From Schizochytrium sp. CCTCC M209059 (lineage: Eukaryota; Sar; Bigyra; Thraustochytrida; Thraustochytriidae), in assembly GCA_000818945.1 (NCBI GenBank), contig KN805380.1, forward strand, positions 265,112 through 329,111: DNA of 64,000 nt, read 5' to 3'. The notes under the pieces were generated by a model. That model was given only the letters and a program-made list of their open reading frames with translations. It was not told where the DNA came from and did not search any database. Made by a program: the position numbers and the translations under genes. Below are positions 49,686-58,418 of the stretch, one piece after another; the stretch's first letter is position 1, and each line of letters begins with the position of its first letter.

Positions 49686-49691
49686 TTTATT
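49686..49691 (-). terminator. Candidate poly(A) signal AATAAA for the secreted EGF protein
   Basis: AATAAA on the minus strand, 73 bases after the stop codon of the EGF protein gene, within a run reading AAATAAAG. Position and orientation fit. Confidence 0.45.
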
Positions 49692-49763
49692 TAAGGAAAC
49701 GTTCTGGGCAAAAGAAGGGAGGGCAGAAAAAGTCTATTGGTCGCTTGTGTGAGTGAGACCAAC

Positions 49764-50810
49764 TTACTGCAGAGCAGTCTGCGAGGCGCACGCATGTCCG
49801 TAGTAGCCAGTGAAGCAAGTGCACGTACCCAACTCCGAATCGCACGTGCCGCGGCCAGAGCACACCTTTGACTCCTCTGTGCCAACGGTTGTGACATCGT
49901 AAGTAATGTCAGCAGAGACGATAGCAGTTCCACCATCACACGTCAACGCCCCCTTGACCGGCTGCGAACCGGCAGCAGACTTGTCCGAGAAATCCACCGT
50001 AATCGTCGGCTGCGTACCAGCGTTATCGGTGGAATCAAAGGTGATGGCAATGTCAACAGCGGAGGTAAAAGGACTACCGGCGCCGCTGACGCCAACTGTG
50101 ACAGACGGGATGACATTGTTCGGAAAAGCTTGCAGAGCCTCTGTAACTTCCATTGCAGTAAGCGTTCGAATTGCTAGCGGGCGAGTCTCGTGGACCTGGC
50201 CCGTCCAGTCGGTAAACTTGAGGGTGAAGGAGGTGTCATCAAAAGCGTTGGCGCTGGGCGTAATTGTGATCGTCTGAACTTCATCAACCTGGTCACCGCC
50301 AAAATTGTTGCGGAGGGTGAGCGGGTCATCACCAACAGGGCACATTCTCCGCTCGCAGGCTGGGCCCTCGTAGCCAGGATCGCAGAGGCACACCATGGTC
50401 TGGTCATGATCCCAAAGAGAATTGTAGGAGCTATCAAATGTCTCAATCGTCTGGCACTGGCCGTGGCCGTTGCAGTCACTAGGGCACTCGTTGCGCTGGC
50501 AGGCCTTTCCCGTGAAGCCCTCGTTGCATTCGCACAAACCCGACCTGCGGTTGCAGGTACCATTGTCACTGCACTCCGAATAGCCGTGGTTGTCGGTGGC
50601 AATCTTGCCACTCGACTTTCCGTACGGGCAGACGCGGTTGGAGCAGTCCTCAGCGTTGGGGTCGGCGTGCGAGCCATAGCATGTGCAGCGATCCCAGGCT
50701 CCGCACGAGCCGTAGCCATTGCAGTTACCTGCGCATGCAGCATCCGTAGCAGTCAGCAGGCTCGTGACGGCAACTGCCGCAACGACGAGAGCTGAGAGCT
50801 TGGTTTGCAT
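49764..50810 (-). CDS. Secreted EGF-like repeat protein
   Basis: A 348-residue secreted protein. The first 24 residues (MQTKLSALVVAAVAVTSLLT...) form a signal peptide. Three or four Cys-rich EGF-like modules follow: residues 25-60 (CAGNCNGYGSCGAWDRCTCYG), 75-110 (CSDNGTCNRRSGLCECNEGFTGKAC) and 112-155 (CPSDCNGHGQC ... CLCDPGYEGPAC), a tenascin/teneurin-like pattern. A beta-rich region with no Cys spans about 165-300, containing two repeated-looking segments ending FTDW and FDSTDN, then a last EGF module near the C terminus (CSGRGTCDSELGTCTCFTGYYGHAC). No TM segment, so it is probably extracellular or in a matrix. Ligand and role are unknown. Confidence 0.85.
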   Translation of the reverse strand: MQTKLSALVVAAVAVTSLLTATDAACAGNCNGYGSCGAWDRCTCYGSHADPNAEDCSNRVCPYGKSSGKIATDNHGYSECSDNGTCNRRSGLCECNEGFTGKACQRNECPSDCNGHGQCQTIETFDSSYNSLWDHDQTMVCLCDPGYEGPACERRMCPVGDDPLTLRNNFGGDQVDEVQTITITPSANAFDDTSFTLKFTDWTGQVHETRPLAIRTLTAMEVTEALQAFPNNVIPSVTVGVSGAGSPFTSAVDIAITFDSTDNAGTQPTITVDFSDKSAAGSQPVKGALTCDGGTAIVSADITYDVTTVGTEESKVCSGRGTCDSELGTCTCFTGYYGHACASQTALQ

Positions 50811-51008
50811 TTTGACCTTGTTATTTTTATTCTTTGGCTTGCTCGCTTTCTCGTACTGAGATTCGTGGCGACGCTTCTAAAAATGGACACAAATGTCAAC
50901 TTTGTTAGTATTTCGTCCTTTGAATTCCATACAAGTACTGAGTGTGGGTGATTCTGCATGATGGCGGCCAATATATCACCGCGTCGCACATCTTCTCTTT
51001 GCGAAGCG

Positions 51009-51030
51009 TGCATGCATGCATGCATGCATC
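51009..51030. repeat. (GCAT)n self-complementary array
   Basis: Five units of the palindromic tetranucleotide GCAT, able to form a hairpin or cruciform. Confidence 0.85.
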
Positions 51031-52111
51031 CAGACCTCGAGCGCGAAACAATTAAGAAAGTGCAGCGGTGCCGACAAGGCGCAGGGGTCTCGCTTTCTCG
51101 CTCTCCCGCTCTCCCACTCTCTTTTCTTTCGTTGTTGATGGATGTCACAGACGCGGTGCCCTCACCTTGAGCAACGCGCTGCGCTGTCGCGTGTACTGTC
51201 ACGCAATGCATTGCGTTGCACTTACCCGTCCACCAGCGTGAGCACGCACGAAGCAAGTCTGCCAGGCACGCACGATACTCGAGCGGAATTGCCTGTCTGC
51301 TGCTTGATTTTTGGCGGACGCTGACCCTCGCCTTACCTTTGCACCTTTCAAATGACCGTTTTGCCCGACTGCGAGCAAAGCTCTTGTGTTGCTTTGCTTT
51401 CATGCCTTGCACTGATTCTTCCTGGGGATGGCGCTAATTGATTAGTTGACTCGCACAGCTCAACGGCCTTGCTCAACGTTCAAGTCCCAGAATCATCGCA
51501 CCCGATTCTCCCACGGTCTGCTTTCGCACGGCAGTGCAGAGCTGCCGACTTGTCTCTACCTCCGACACATCCAGAGCAAATAGACTGCAGCGACTCGTCA
51601 ATCTTCTCAGTGTACGCTCGACTGCTTTCTACTGAGACGCCCAAATGCTACCCTCTTCTAACGTATCTCCCCTCTCAAGCTTCTCTGGCAGCACTGGAGT
51701 TCCTTCGGCGCGATGGGCTCAGAGTGCCCGCGTCTCGTGCGCTCTGGAGAGTCTTGTTTTGCCTACCGGTCGTCCGGGGGTCATTTCCTCGCGGATAAGC
51801 CTCCAATTACCACTGGGGACTTTCAGGAGGGATAAGTAGCGTGTTTCCTCAACGGACGCGCATTATTTATTCTCCCGCAGCCACCCTCAGCGAGCTAGGT
51901 TCTGGCTCGTAGCCGTTGCCAGCGGAGCGGCCGGCACTGCAGCGTCGGCGCCGAGATGTGAGATGACACGCGGACTCGGAAGCTGCACGCTGGAGCTATT
52001 GCGCGAAGGTGTCCTTATAGAACTCGCTAGCGAGGAGGGAGAAGAAAGAGGATGCTTGAGGCCGCACAAGACACGTATCGATTTTTTAGTCCGTTGAATT
52101 TGCTCGTTTTC

Positions 52112-52132
52112 CAAGTTCAAGTTCAAGTTCAA
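52112..52132. repeat. TTCAAG hexanucleotide array
   Basis: Three and a half units of CAAGTT, the same motif as the longer array at 56637-56676. Confidence 0.8.
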
Positions 52133-52190
52133 CTCGAAGTTCATGCATGCACTGCAGCGTGTCGGGTCCAGGATGAGAGTGAAGCGGGTT

Positions 52191-52191
<1 letters not shown>

Positions 52192-52224
<33 letters not shown>
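52192..52224. repeat. (AG)n dinucleotide array
   Basis: About 15 AG units in a longer purine-rich segment. Confidence 0.9.
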
Positions 52225-52229
<5 letters not shown>

Positions 52230-53126
52230 CTGAGAGGGGAAAGGAGAAAAAAAGTGCCCCGCGAGAGTAGTAGCAACTGTAGGCGTACGGGCGCACGACG
52301 TGTCTGCAGAACAACCAAGGCTCGACCGTTTCATCGCTCTGGAACCACAGTGCTTTTCGCTGGCAGGTCGGACGAGGGCAGGTGTATATGTGTGTGCGTT
52401 CGTGTGTTTTCGCAAGGCGCATGAGCTTTATCAGAGGACGCGGACGAAGGCAACCTCTGACGAGAGTTGAGTGACATGGTGATGAGGAGACGAGCTAACA
52501 ACAACGCGTTGCTGCAGCGAAGCGTATTACTTATTACCCGTTGACAAGGTGGAAACCTAAGGTCCTCACATCATCAGCTGTCAACTGATTGACTAACCGA
52601 CCGACCCAATCGGCCGGCCGCCGTCGATCAGCGGACCTGCGGCCAGGCAGCTAGTTGGCTGGCCGGTCACCCGCTTCGTGGACCCAACGTTTGCTCCGAA
52701 AAGAGCTCCTCTTATCTGTTCAATTTTAACAGCAGCCAAATGAACTGTGCCAGCTGTTTGTTGGACCCACCATGCTCGCCAGCATAGATGACGACGAGCC
52801 CTCCATCTTCGAATTATCCTCCAGACGCATGCTGAGCAGGGTATACATGTACTTCAAGACAACAAGAATCGTTTATCGACAATTCAAGGCAACAAGTTGC
52901 GTCCGGCATGATGCTGTGCGACGCTGCGCGAAAGGAGTTACGAAAGATAAACGCCAGGCAAAAGGAGTCACGTCTGCGTCCGTGATCCCGGAATCGATGC
53001 TGTTAAAGAGACCTATTGAAATTCATATCTTTAGACCTATTAGATACAAAATGTCTGCCGTTCGATCGCCTCTCTTTCGCTCGCTCGGAGTAAATCCTGG
53101 TTGGCAACGGCGTCGCGTGCGTCCCA

Positions 53127-53166
53127 GTCAGTCGGTCGGTCGGTCGGTCGGTCGGTCGGTCGGTCA
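53127..53166. repeat. (GTCG)n tetranucleotide array
   Basis: About nine to ten units of GTCG, 110-150 bases upstream of the AP-3 sigma start codon. Confidence 0.9.
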
Positions 53167-53276
53167 GTGCTCTTGGCGCTCTACTACAGCAAACGCTCGC
53201 GACGAGCAAGCGCGCCCACGAGACACACACACGCGTTTACTTAATTTTCACGCGCAAGCACAATCCTGCAGGCAGG

Positions 53277-53819
53277 ATGATTCGGGGCATCTTCATCGTC
53301 AACAACTACGGACAGCCGCGGTGCGTCAAGTTCTACGAGGCGGTTGATGAGGCGACGCAGCAAATTTTGATTCGAGAGATTTTTCTTTTGGTGTCCAAGC
53401 GCTCCGACAGCGTGTGTAATTTTATGGCCGGGGACAGCCTTTCCGGATCCTGGGGCAAGGGTACGAAGTTGATCTACCGCCATTATGCAACGCTGTTCTT
53501 CGTCTTTGCGTGCGAAGACACCGAGAGTGAACTGGGCATTTTGGACCTGATCCAGGTTTTCGTCGAAACGCTTGACAAATGCTTTGAGAGCGTGTGCGAG
53601 CTGGACCTCATTTTCCACGCGGACAAAGTCCACTATATCTTGGACGAAATTGTCATGGGCGGCCTCGTGCTTGAGACCAATATGCACGACATCCTAGTAG
53701 CCATCAATGAGACGAACAAACTTGAGCGCTTCGCTGAAGATAGTTCGCGTTCCGCGAGTGGGACTGGCGGTGCCGTCACAAAGAGATCTGGACCTTTTGC
53801 CGCTTTTTCACGAGGTTAG
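53277..53819 (+). CDS. AP3S: AP-3 adaptor complex sigma subunit
   Basis: A 180-residue small subunit of the AP-3 clathrin-adaptor-type complex, which sorts cargo to lysosome-related and vacuolar compartments. The whole protein follows the sigma pattern: MIRGIFIVNNYGQPRCVKFY at the start, IRE.FLLVSKR, VCNFM, IYRHYATLFFVF, then the near-invariant ESELGILDLIQVFVETLDK, CFESVCELDLIFHADKVH and VMGGLVLETNM. The strings ILDLIQVFVETLDKCFE and ELDLIF.ADKVH identify AP-3 rather than AP-1 or AP-2 sigma. The C-terminal 30 residues are a Ser/Gly/Ala extension that does not resemble the animal tail. Length is close to the usual 190. The first ATG is used. Confidence 0.97.
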   Translation: MIRGIFIVNNYGQPRCVKFYEAVDEATQQILIREIFLLVSKRSDSVCNFMAGDSLSGSWGKGTKLIYRHYATLFFVFACEDTESELGILDLIQVFVETLDKCFESVCELDLIFHADKVHYILDEIVMGGLVLETNMHDILVAINETNKLERFAEDSSRSASGTGGAVTKRSGPFAAFSRG

Positions 53820-53967
53820 AGTAGACGAAACAAGACGACGCAGACGTGATGATTGCAGATGTACGTTCGAGTCTTTGCATGTTATACGCTCACAGAAAGC
53901 AAGAGCAAGAGAATATTCCCAGGAGAACAAAGAAACAAGATCGCTCAAAAATACCTAAATGCTCCTT

Positions 53968-56418
53968 CTAGGAGAGGCTGAGATGATTGTGCATCGAATG
54001 GCTGCCCGAGGCAGAGGGTGGGAACTCATGCTCGTCAGGAGCGAGCGTACTAAGACGGTACTCGATCGACTTGGAACGCATGAAGCTGAATCGGTTATCC
54101 CATTCAAAAATAACCTCACCGCACCGCGGCGCCACAAAGAAGCCCACGTGTGGCCCGTCCTCTTCGCTGTGGCGTTCGATTGTGGAAAAAATCATGACGC
54201 CCTCGGCGCCCTCACCCTCGGCCCCGTCTTCGTCCTCGGCCGAACGGAACATGGCCGAAAATTGGACGTCAAACTTTAGGCACGCCCATTCCCACGCGAC
54301 GAGCTGACCAGGAGCCGTGATGCGTACGACGTCGCTATGCGCACCTCCAGCAGGCACAGACACCGTGGCGTACTCGACTTTTTCCCACGCGGCAGCCACG
54401 AGTTTTTTTAGAATGTTGCTCTTGAACATAATGTAATGGTAAATCCACGAGTTTGTTTTGTCGGCCGCCTCGACCGTATTCAGCGAATGACGCGCCGCGA
54501 GAAGCTGACCGCGTTGGTACATGTTGAGAGCGCGCAGATAGTGCAGCATCAAAGCGTAGCCCGCTTCTCGACCCTGAGGGCTCAACGAGGACTCGAGCGC
54601 CAGACCGCGATCGCACCACTCGAGCGCAGGTTCGGTCTGGTTGCGCTCCAGCAGAACTTGCGCAAAGCAGGCGCAGACGCGGATCTGGTCGTCAAAATCC
54701 GGTTCACGCTCTGTCTCGTCCTGCTGAAGAAGTGCCAGCATTTCCACCGTGTTCGCTTCCTCCATCCAGCGCGTGCACCGCATGCGCCAGATCATGCTTT
54801 CGACAATGTCGAGCAGTGGCCACGGTTCTCGTGGCAGCGGCGCGTCTGACTCCCCCGCACCAGTTTCAGCATCAAGAGTCTCGTGATATTCTTTGTACAC
54901 GTCGAAGGCCCATTCATCTTGACGGCCCCAGTTGTCCTTCTTCATGGCGCGATAGTTCTCCACGAGGCAAAGCATTTCTTCCGCGTGTGCCGCTGCTGTA
55001 GCCGCGTCCATATCCTCGATGGGATCTATGTCCGCGCTAGCATCGTGTTCGTCCTCCTCGTCTGAATCGTCGCCAATATCGACACCTCCGACATTGTCGA
55101 GATTGTTGCTTGCCTTCTCGCCCTCGCCCTCGTCAAGCGCATTTGTCTCGGCACCAGGGCTCAAGGCATCTAGACTCTCGGTGTTTTTGTTGGTACCAAC
55201 CTCGTCGATTTGGTGCACATGGTGACCATCAAGATGAAGATCTTCGTCGTCGTCCTCCTCGGCACTATCGTCCTCCAAGAGGGCCTCCTCGGCAAGATCA
55301 ATCTCGTCCTGCGCAAGCTCGGCGCGGTTCTTCACATGGGCAACGACGTGGTAGCAGAGCGCGCTGTAGATTGCCATAAAGGGAACCATACTGCGACGCC
55401 CCACCCGCACATAGACCTGAAGGCTTTCCTCAAAATAGACGGCCGCGCGTGAAAAATTGAGCTTGGTGAGCTCGTAGACGCCACGTTTGTAGTTGAGGGC
55501 CCACTCGAGCGCCTTGAGCTCGCCGGCAAAGGGCGCAGCACGATCGATGATAACGATGGCGAGATCAACGTTCTTTCTGATCGCCTCGAAGTCAGCCTCG
55601 ATGCCACTGAAAAACACAGACGTAGGATACTTTTCGCTTGCCCAGGCAAAGATTTCATCGCAAGTCTCGCTGTCGGTCTTCGAGAGCGGTTCGTCCAGAA
55701 AACTCTTCGTGTCCACATTGAAGGCAGCCCACACGAGCGCAGCCCAGGGTGCAAACATGCCTTCTTCCTTCCAGCAGTCTTTGAGCATATCGAGGCCAAT
55801 GTCGCGATCGCCGGCAAATCCGCTTAGCAGCGAAGCGGCCTTGAGCATGGAGGTGGGCAAGAGGCTGAGCAGAATGTTGAAGATACCGAGGGTGAGAAGC
55901 GCGCAGGAACGAACCACCTCGCGTTCCTTGCCCTGGAACTCCACCGCCTCATTCTTGAGCACTTTGATCCACATCCAGGACTTGCACACATTAAAGACGC
56001 CCGAGACGAAGGAGTGCTGCAAGCATTGTACAACACCTCCAACCAAGGTGCAAATGCCACGAACTACGCTTTTGCCGAGCCAGTCCGAGTCTTCTGCCGC
56101 GAGCTGCTCAGCGAACCAAAGTCGCTGCAAGCATTCGTCAAGCTGGTCGTTGGCGAGGGAGGCGACGCCCTTGATCACGGAAACCAGCGCATATTGGAGC
56201 GCGAAGGCGCCCCGGAGATCCCTGACACCCTCCTGCTTGAGGATTTCGGCAGGTCGCTCATTTCGCATTCCGCTCGAGAAAACTGACTCTGCGCCCCCAA
56301 AATCATTCGTGAAGAGCATCGTCGTTCCCATCTGCATCTTGGCCATGTCTTCGCGCCATGCCTTGATCGCCACGTCCTCATTCTCGCCGGCGTTCTGTGC
56401 TTCGTCGGGTGAGCTCAT
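53968..56418 (-). CDS. TTC39/IML2-family TPR protein
   Basis: An 816-residue protein resembling the TTC39/Iml2 family (outer-membrane/inclusion-body clearance protein in yeast; TPR 39 in animals). Family-like features: MQMGTTMLFTNDFGGAESVF at the start of the domain (about residues 30-50), LQYALVSVIKGVASL, a segment LLSLLPTSMLKAASLLSGFAGDRDIGL matching the characteristic ...LP....k..s.lGF.GdR..Gl.. motif, and MFAPWAALVWAAF. Helical repeats consistent with TPRs continue through RGQLLAARHSLNTV. A long Glu/Asp-rich insertion (about 415-520, including EEDDDE) interrupts the middle. The C-terminal segment (about 690-816) is non-TPR and beta-rich. No TM segment is clear. The ATG at 56418 is chosen; an additional 49 in-frame residues upstream are Ser/Arg-rich. 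Localisation and function remain uncertain. Confidence 0.75.
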   Translation of the reverse strand: MSSPDEAQNAGENEDVAIKAWREDMAKMQMGTTMLFTNDFGGAESVFSSGMRNERPAEILKQEGVRDLRGAFALQYALVSVIKGVASLANDQLDECLQRLWFAEQLAAEDSDWLGKSVVRGICTLVGGVVQCLQHSFVSGVFNVCKSWMWIKVLKNEAVEFQGKEREVVRSCALLTLGIFNILLSLLPTSMLKAASLLSGFAGDRDIGLDMLKDCWKEEGMFAPWAALVWAAFNVDTKSFLDEPLSKTDSETCDEIFAWASEKYPTSVFFSGIEADFEAIRKNVDLAIVIIDRAAPFAGELKALEWALNYKRGVYELTKLNFSRAAVYFEESLQVYVRVGRRSMVPFMAIYSALCYHVVAHVKNRAELAQDEIDLAEEALLEDDSAEEDDDEDLHLDGHHVHQIDEVGTNKNTESLDALSPGAETNALDEGEGEKASNNLDNVGGVDIGDDSDEEDEHDASADIDPIEDMDAATAAAHAEEMLCLVENYRAMKKDNWGRQDEWAFDVYKEYHETLDAETGAGESDAPLPREPWPLLDIVESMIWRMRCTRWMEEANTVEMLALLQQDETEREPDFDDQIRVCACFAQVLLERNQTEPALEWCDRGLALESSLSPQGREAGYALMLHYLRALNMYQRGQLLAARHSLNTVEAADKTNSWIYHYIMFKSNILKKLVAAAWEKVEYATVSVPAGGAHSDVVRITAPGQLVAWEWACLKFDVQFSAMFRSAEDEDGAEGEGAEGVMIFSTIERHSEEDGPHVGFFVAPRCGEVIFEWDNRFSFMRSKSIEYRLSTLAPDEHEFPPSASGSHSMHNHLSLS

Positions 56419-56917
56419 CGCCTTCTTCTTTTGAGTTTCTCTGCGCGAGGAACCAATCAAACCAAAGTCCTCGTCGGCTTGCTGGTGAGCGAGCGAGCGG
56501 GCGTGGCGTTCCGTAGATGGGGAGCTGCCGCCTGCGCTACTTCGCGCCGACTCGCGCTGCCTCAACTTGCGCCCCTCGTGCTGCGCCGCGCGCCGCTTTG
56601 CCGGGTAAAAATCTTTCCTCTTTTGCCCTCACTTTCCCTTCAAGTTCAAGTTCAAGTTCAAGTTCAAGTTCAAGTTATACCTTTACGTACGTTCAAAGTC
56701 GAAAGAAGTAAAGTGAAAAAAAAAGAAGGCGCCAAATAAGATGTCGATTCCCCATGGATTTCTGGGATCGAGCGATCGAGCGATGAACCAGTGATCATGC
56801 GAAAAGGCAGACCCGTCGTCAAAGACCCAAGTTCGGACGAAAGAGGAATGAGAAACATGATCTAACACATGATCTATGCAGGGTCTAACGAGAGTGTCAC
56901 TCATTGATAGTGAGTTT
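56419..56917. other. Intergenic region between TTC39-like and P5CR genes
   Basis: Contains the promoter/leader of the TTC39-like gene, with a TTCAAG hexanucleotide array at 56637-56676, and the 3' flank of the P5CR gene. No other gene seen. Confidence 0.4.
56637..56676. repeat. TTCAAG hexanucleotide array
   Basis: Six to seven perfect TTCAAG/CAAGTT units, about 220-260 bases upstream of the minus-strand TTC39-like start codon. Confidence 0.9.
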
Positions 56918-57840
56918 TTACTGCTTGGAAAGCTCGTCAGCGCGAGCCTTGGCACTCGTGACGGCGCTCATGACGGTGGCACGAAAGTTGCCTTTCTCGA
57001 GAGCCTCGACACCAGCGATCGTGGTACCTGTGACAAATCACAAAGAGAATAATGCACGCAAGCAAAGTTAGAGGTGAAATTGTCAGTGGTGGATGGCTTG
57101 CCCAAACAAGGAAAATAATTTAACGTACCGCCAGGACTGCAAACCTGATCCTTGAGCACACCAGGGTGCAAGCCGGTCTCCGCGGCCATTTGCGCGGCGC
57201 CCTTGACCATTTGGGCTGCCATCTTCAGGGCCATTGCCCGCGGAAGACCCGCGCGCACGGCACCATCCGCAAGGGCCTCAATCATCAAAAAAACATATGC
57301 CGGACCTGAGCCGGTGAGTCCCGTCACGGCATTGAGATCCTTTTCGGCACAGGGAATCGCCAGACCGACTGCTGTCATCAGCTCGCCGACCAATGCCATG
57401 TCGTCCTCGGTAGCATGCGTGCCCTTAACATAGGCAGACGCCGCAGCACCAACGCTGCATGGGGTGTTGGGCATGACACGAATGAGACGCGAGCCCTCGG
57501 GCAAGACGTTTTCCATGGCACCAATCGTGACACCAGCGGCGATCGAAACGACGAGCTTTTCCTTTGTCACAGTGTCGCGAATCTCCTCGAGCACGTGCGG
57601 CAGCACGTATGGTTTCACGGACAAGAAGATGACGTCGCTCTGGGCCACGACCTTAACATTTTCCGTGTACACTGGCACGCCGAGCTTGCCGACCCTGTCC
57701 ACGGTGCACTGCGATTTGCAGCTTCCGCACATGCGCGCCACGTCCACGACGCCCTTGGCCTCGAAACCTGCCATGAGCGCGGTGGCCATCATGCCGCAGC
57801 CGATGAACCCGACGCGGACCTCTGCCAGCGTCTTGATCAT
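56918..57840 (-). CDS. Pyrroline-5-carboxylate reductase (two exons)
   Basis: The last enzyme of proline biosynthesis, reducing 1-pyrroline-5-carboxylate with NAD(P)H. Exon 1 is 57840-57129, the intron 57128-57028 (101 bp, GTACGT...CACAG), exon 2 57027-56918; the splice restores SPGG|TTIAGVEALEKGNF and the product is 273 residues, normal for the family. Evidence: N-terminal Rossmann motif GFIGCGMMATALMAG (residues 11-25), VKP at the nucleotide site, IRVMPNTP, the signature TGLTGSGPAYVF, and the C-terminal SPGGTTI.G...LE. Without splicing the reading frame would run into a stop inside the intron and lose the conserved end. It is divergent to the sialate O-acetylesterase gene. Confidence 0.96.
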
Positions 57841-58418
57841 TGTGTTTTCTCGATTCGCCCGACTTTGCGCGCTGCGCGGCCCCTGGTCGTCGCTGGTCTC
57901 CCTCGCTCTTGGCGTCCGTCTGCCCCGTACCCTCTCGCTCGCGCGTGCGCCACTCCTTTCGACTCTGTATAATGTCGATTATGAAGAACTGCTACTCAAC
58001 ATTTCCTGCAACAACAACTCGTAGAAACCCAACTCACGAACGCTTCCGAGCCGTCGACGCCGGCTGCCGCTTGAGCTCGAGCCGGCCGTTGCCAGGTCCT
58101 CGAGCAGCGTCGCGCGGCGCGACGGAGCAGGGCTCGCACGCGAAACCTACCTACCACGCACCCCCCCTTCGTCACGCGGCGGCGGCCGTCGGGTGTCGGG
58201 TGTCGTTGCGAACCACGTTGTTGCTGCGAGCAACAAAAGCGAGCAAGCGGTGCCTTGACAGCCTGACCCGTGCTCACTCTCAGGAAGATAGATAGTGGAC
58301 TCACTGTCAGGTGATTCAACTTGGAGAAGACGGGAGAAGAGACTTGGGAGAGGGGACTTTTGGCGCGATAATTTTATTCATTCGTTCACTCATCCATTCA
58401 TCGATTCGAGGACGGACG
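57841..58418. promoter_or_regulatory. Divergent intergenic region
   Basis: Probably two promoters/leaders, 578 bases, between P5CR and the sialate O-acetylesterase-like gene. It holds GC-rich and C-rich stretches (C7 near 58162) but no recognised motif or gene. Confidence 0.4.

Larger units (their letters stand above)
50811..53276. other. 2.5 kb divergent intergenic region, no convincing gene
   Basis: Between the EGF protein gene and AP-3 sigma. Contains (GCAT)n at about 51009-51030, a TTCAAG array at 52112-52132, (AG)n at about 52192-52224, and (GTCG)n at about 53127-53166. Open frames, including one at 52772 that runs into AP-3 sigma in a different frame, lack domains. Two small internal repeats near 52928-52970 (GGAGT.ACG) and 53022-53041 (AGACCTATT) are visible. 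Confidence 0.45.

Noticed and set aside
51440..51510. A GTTCAAGTCCC sequence resembling a tRNA T-loop.
   Set aside because: The flanking bases do not pair as a 5 bp T stem and no A box or acceptor stem can be found upstream.
52772..53347. A 191-codon frame upstream of and overlapping AP-3 sigma.
   Set aside because: It is in a different frame from AP-3 sigma, runs through the (GTCG)n repeat and has no recognisable domain.
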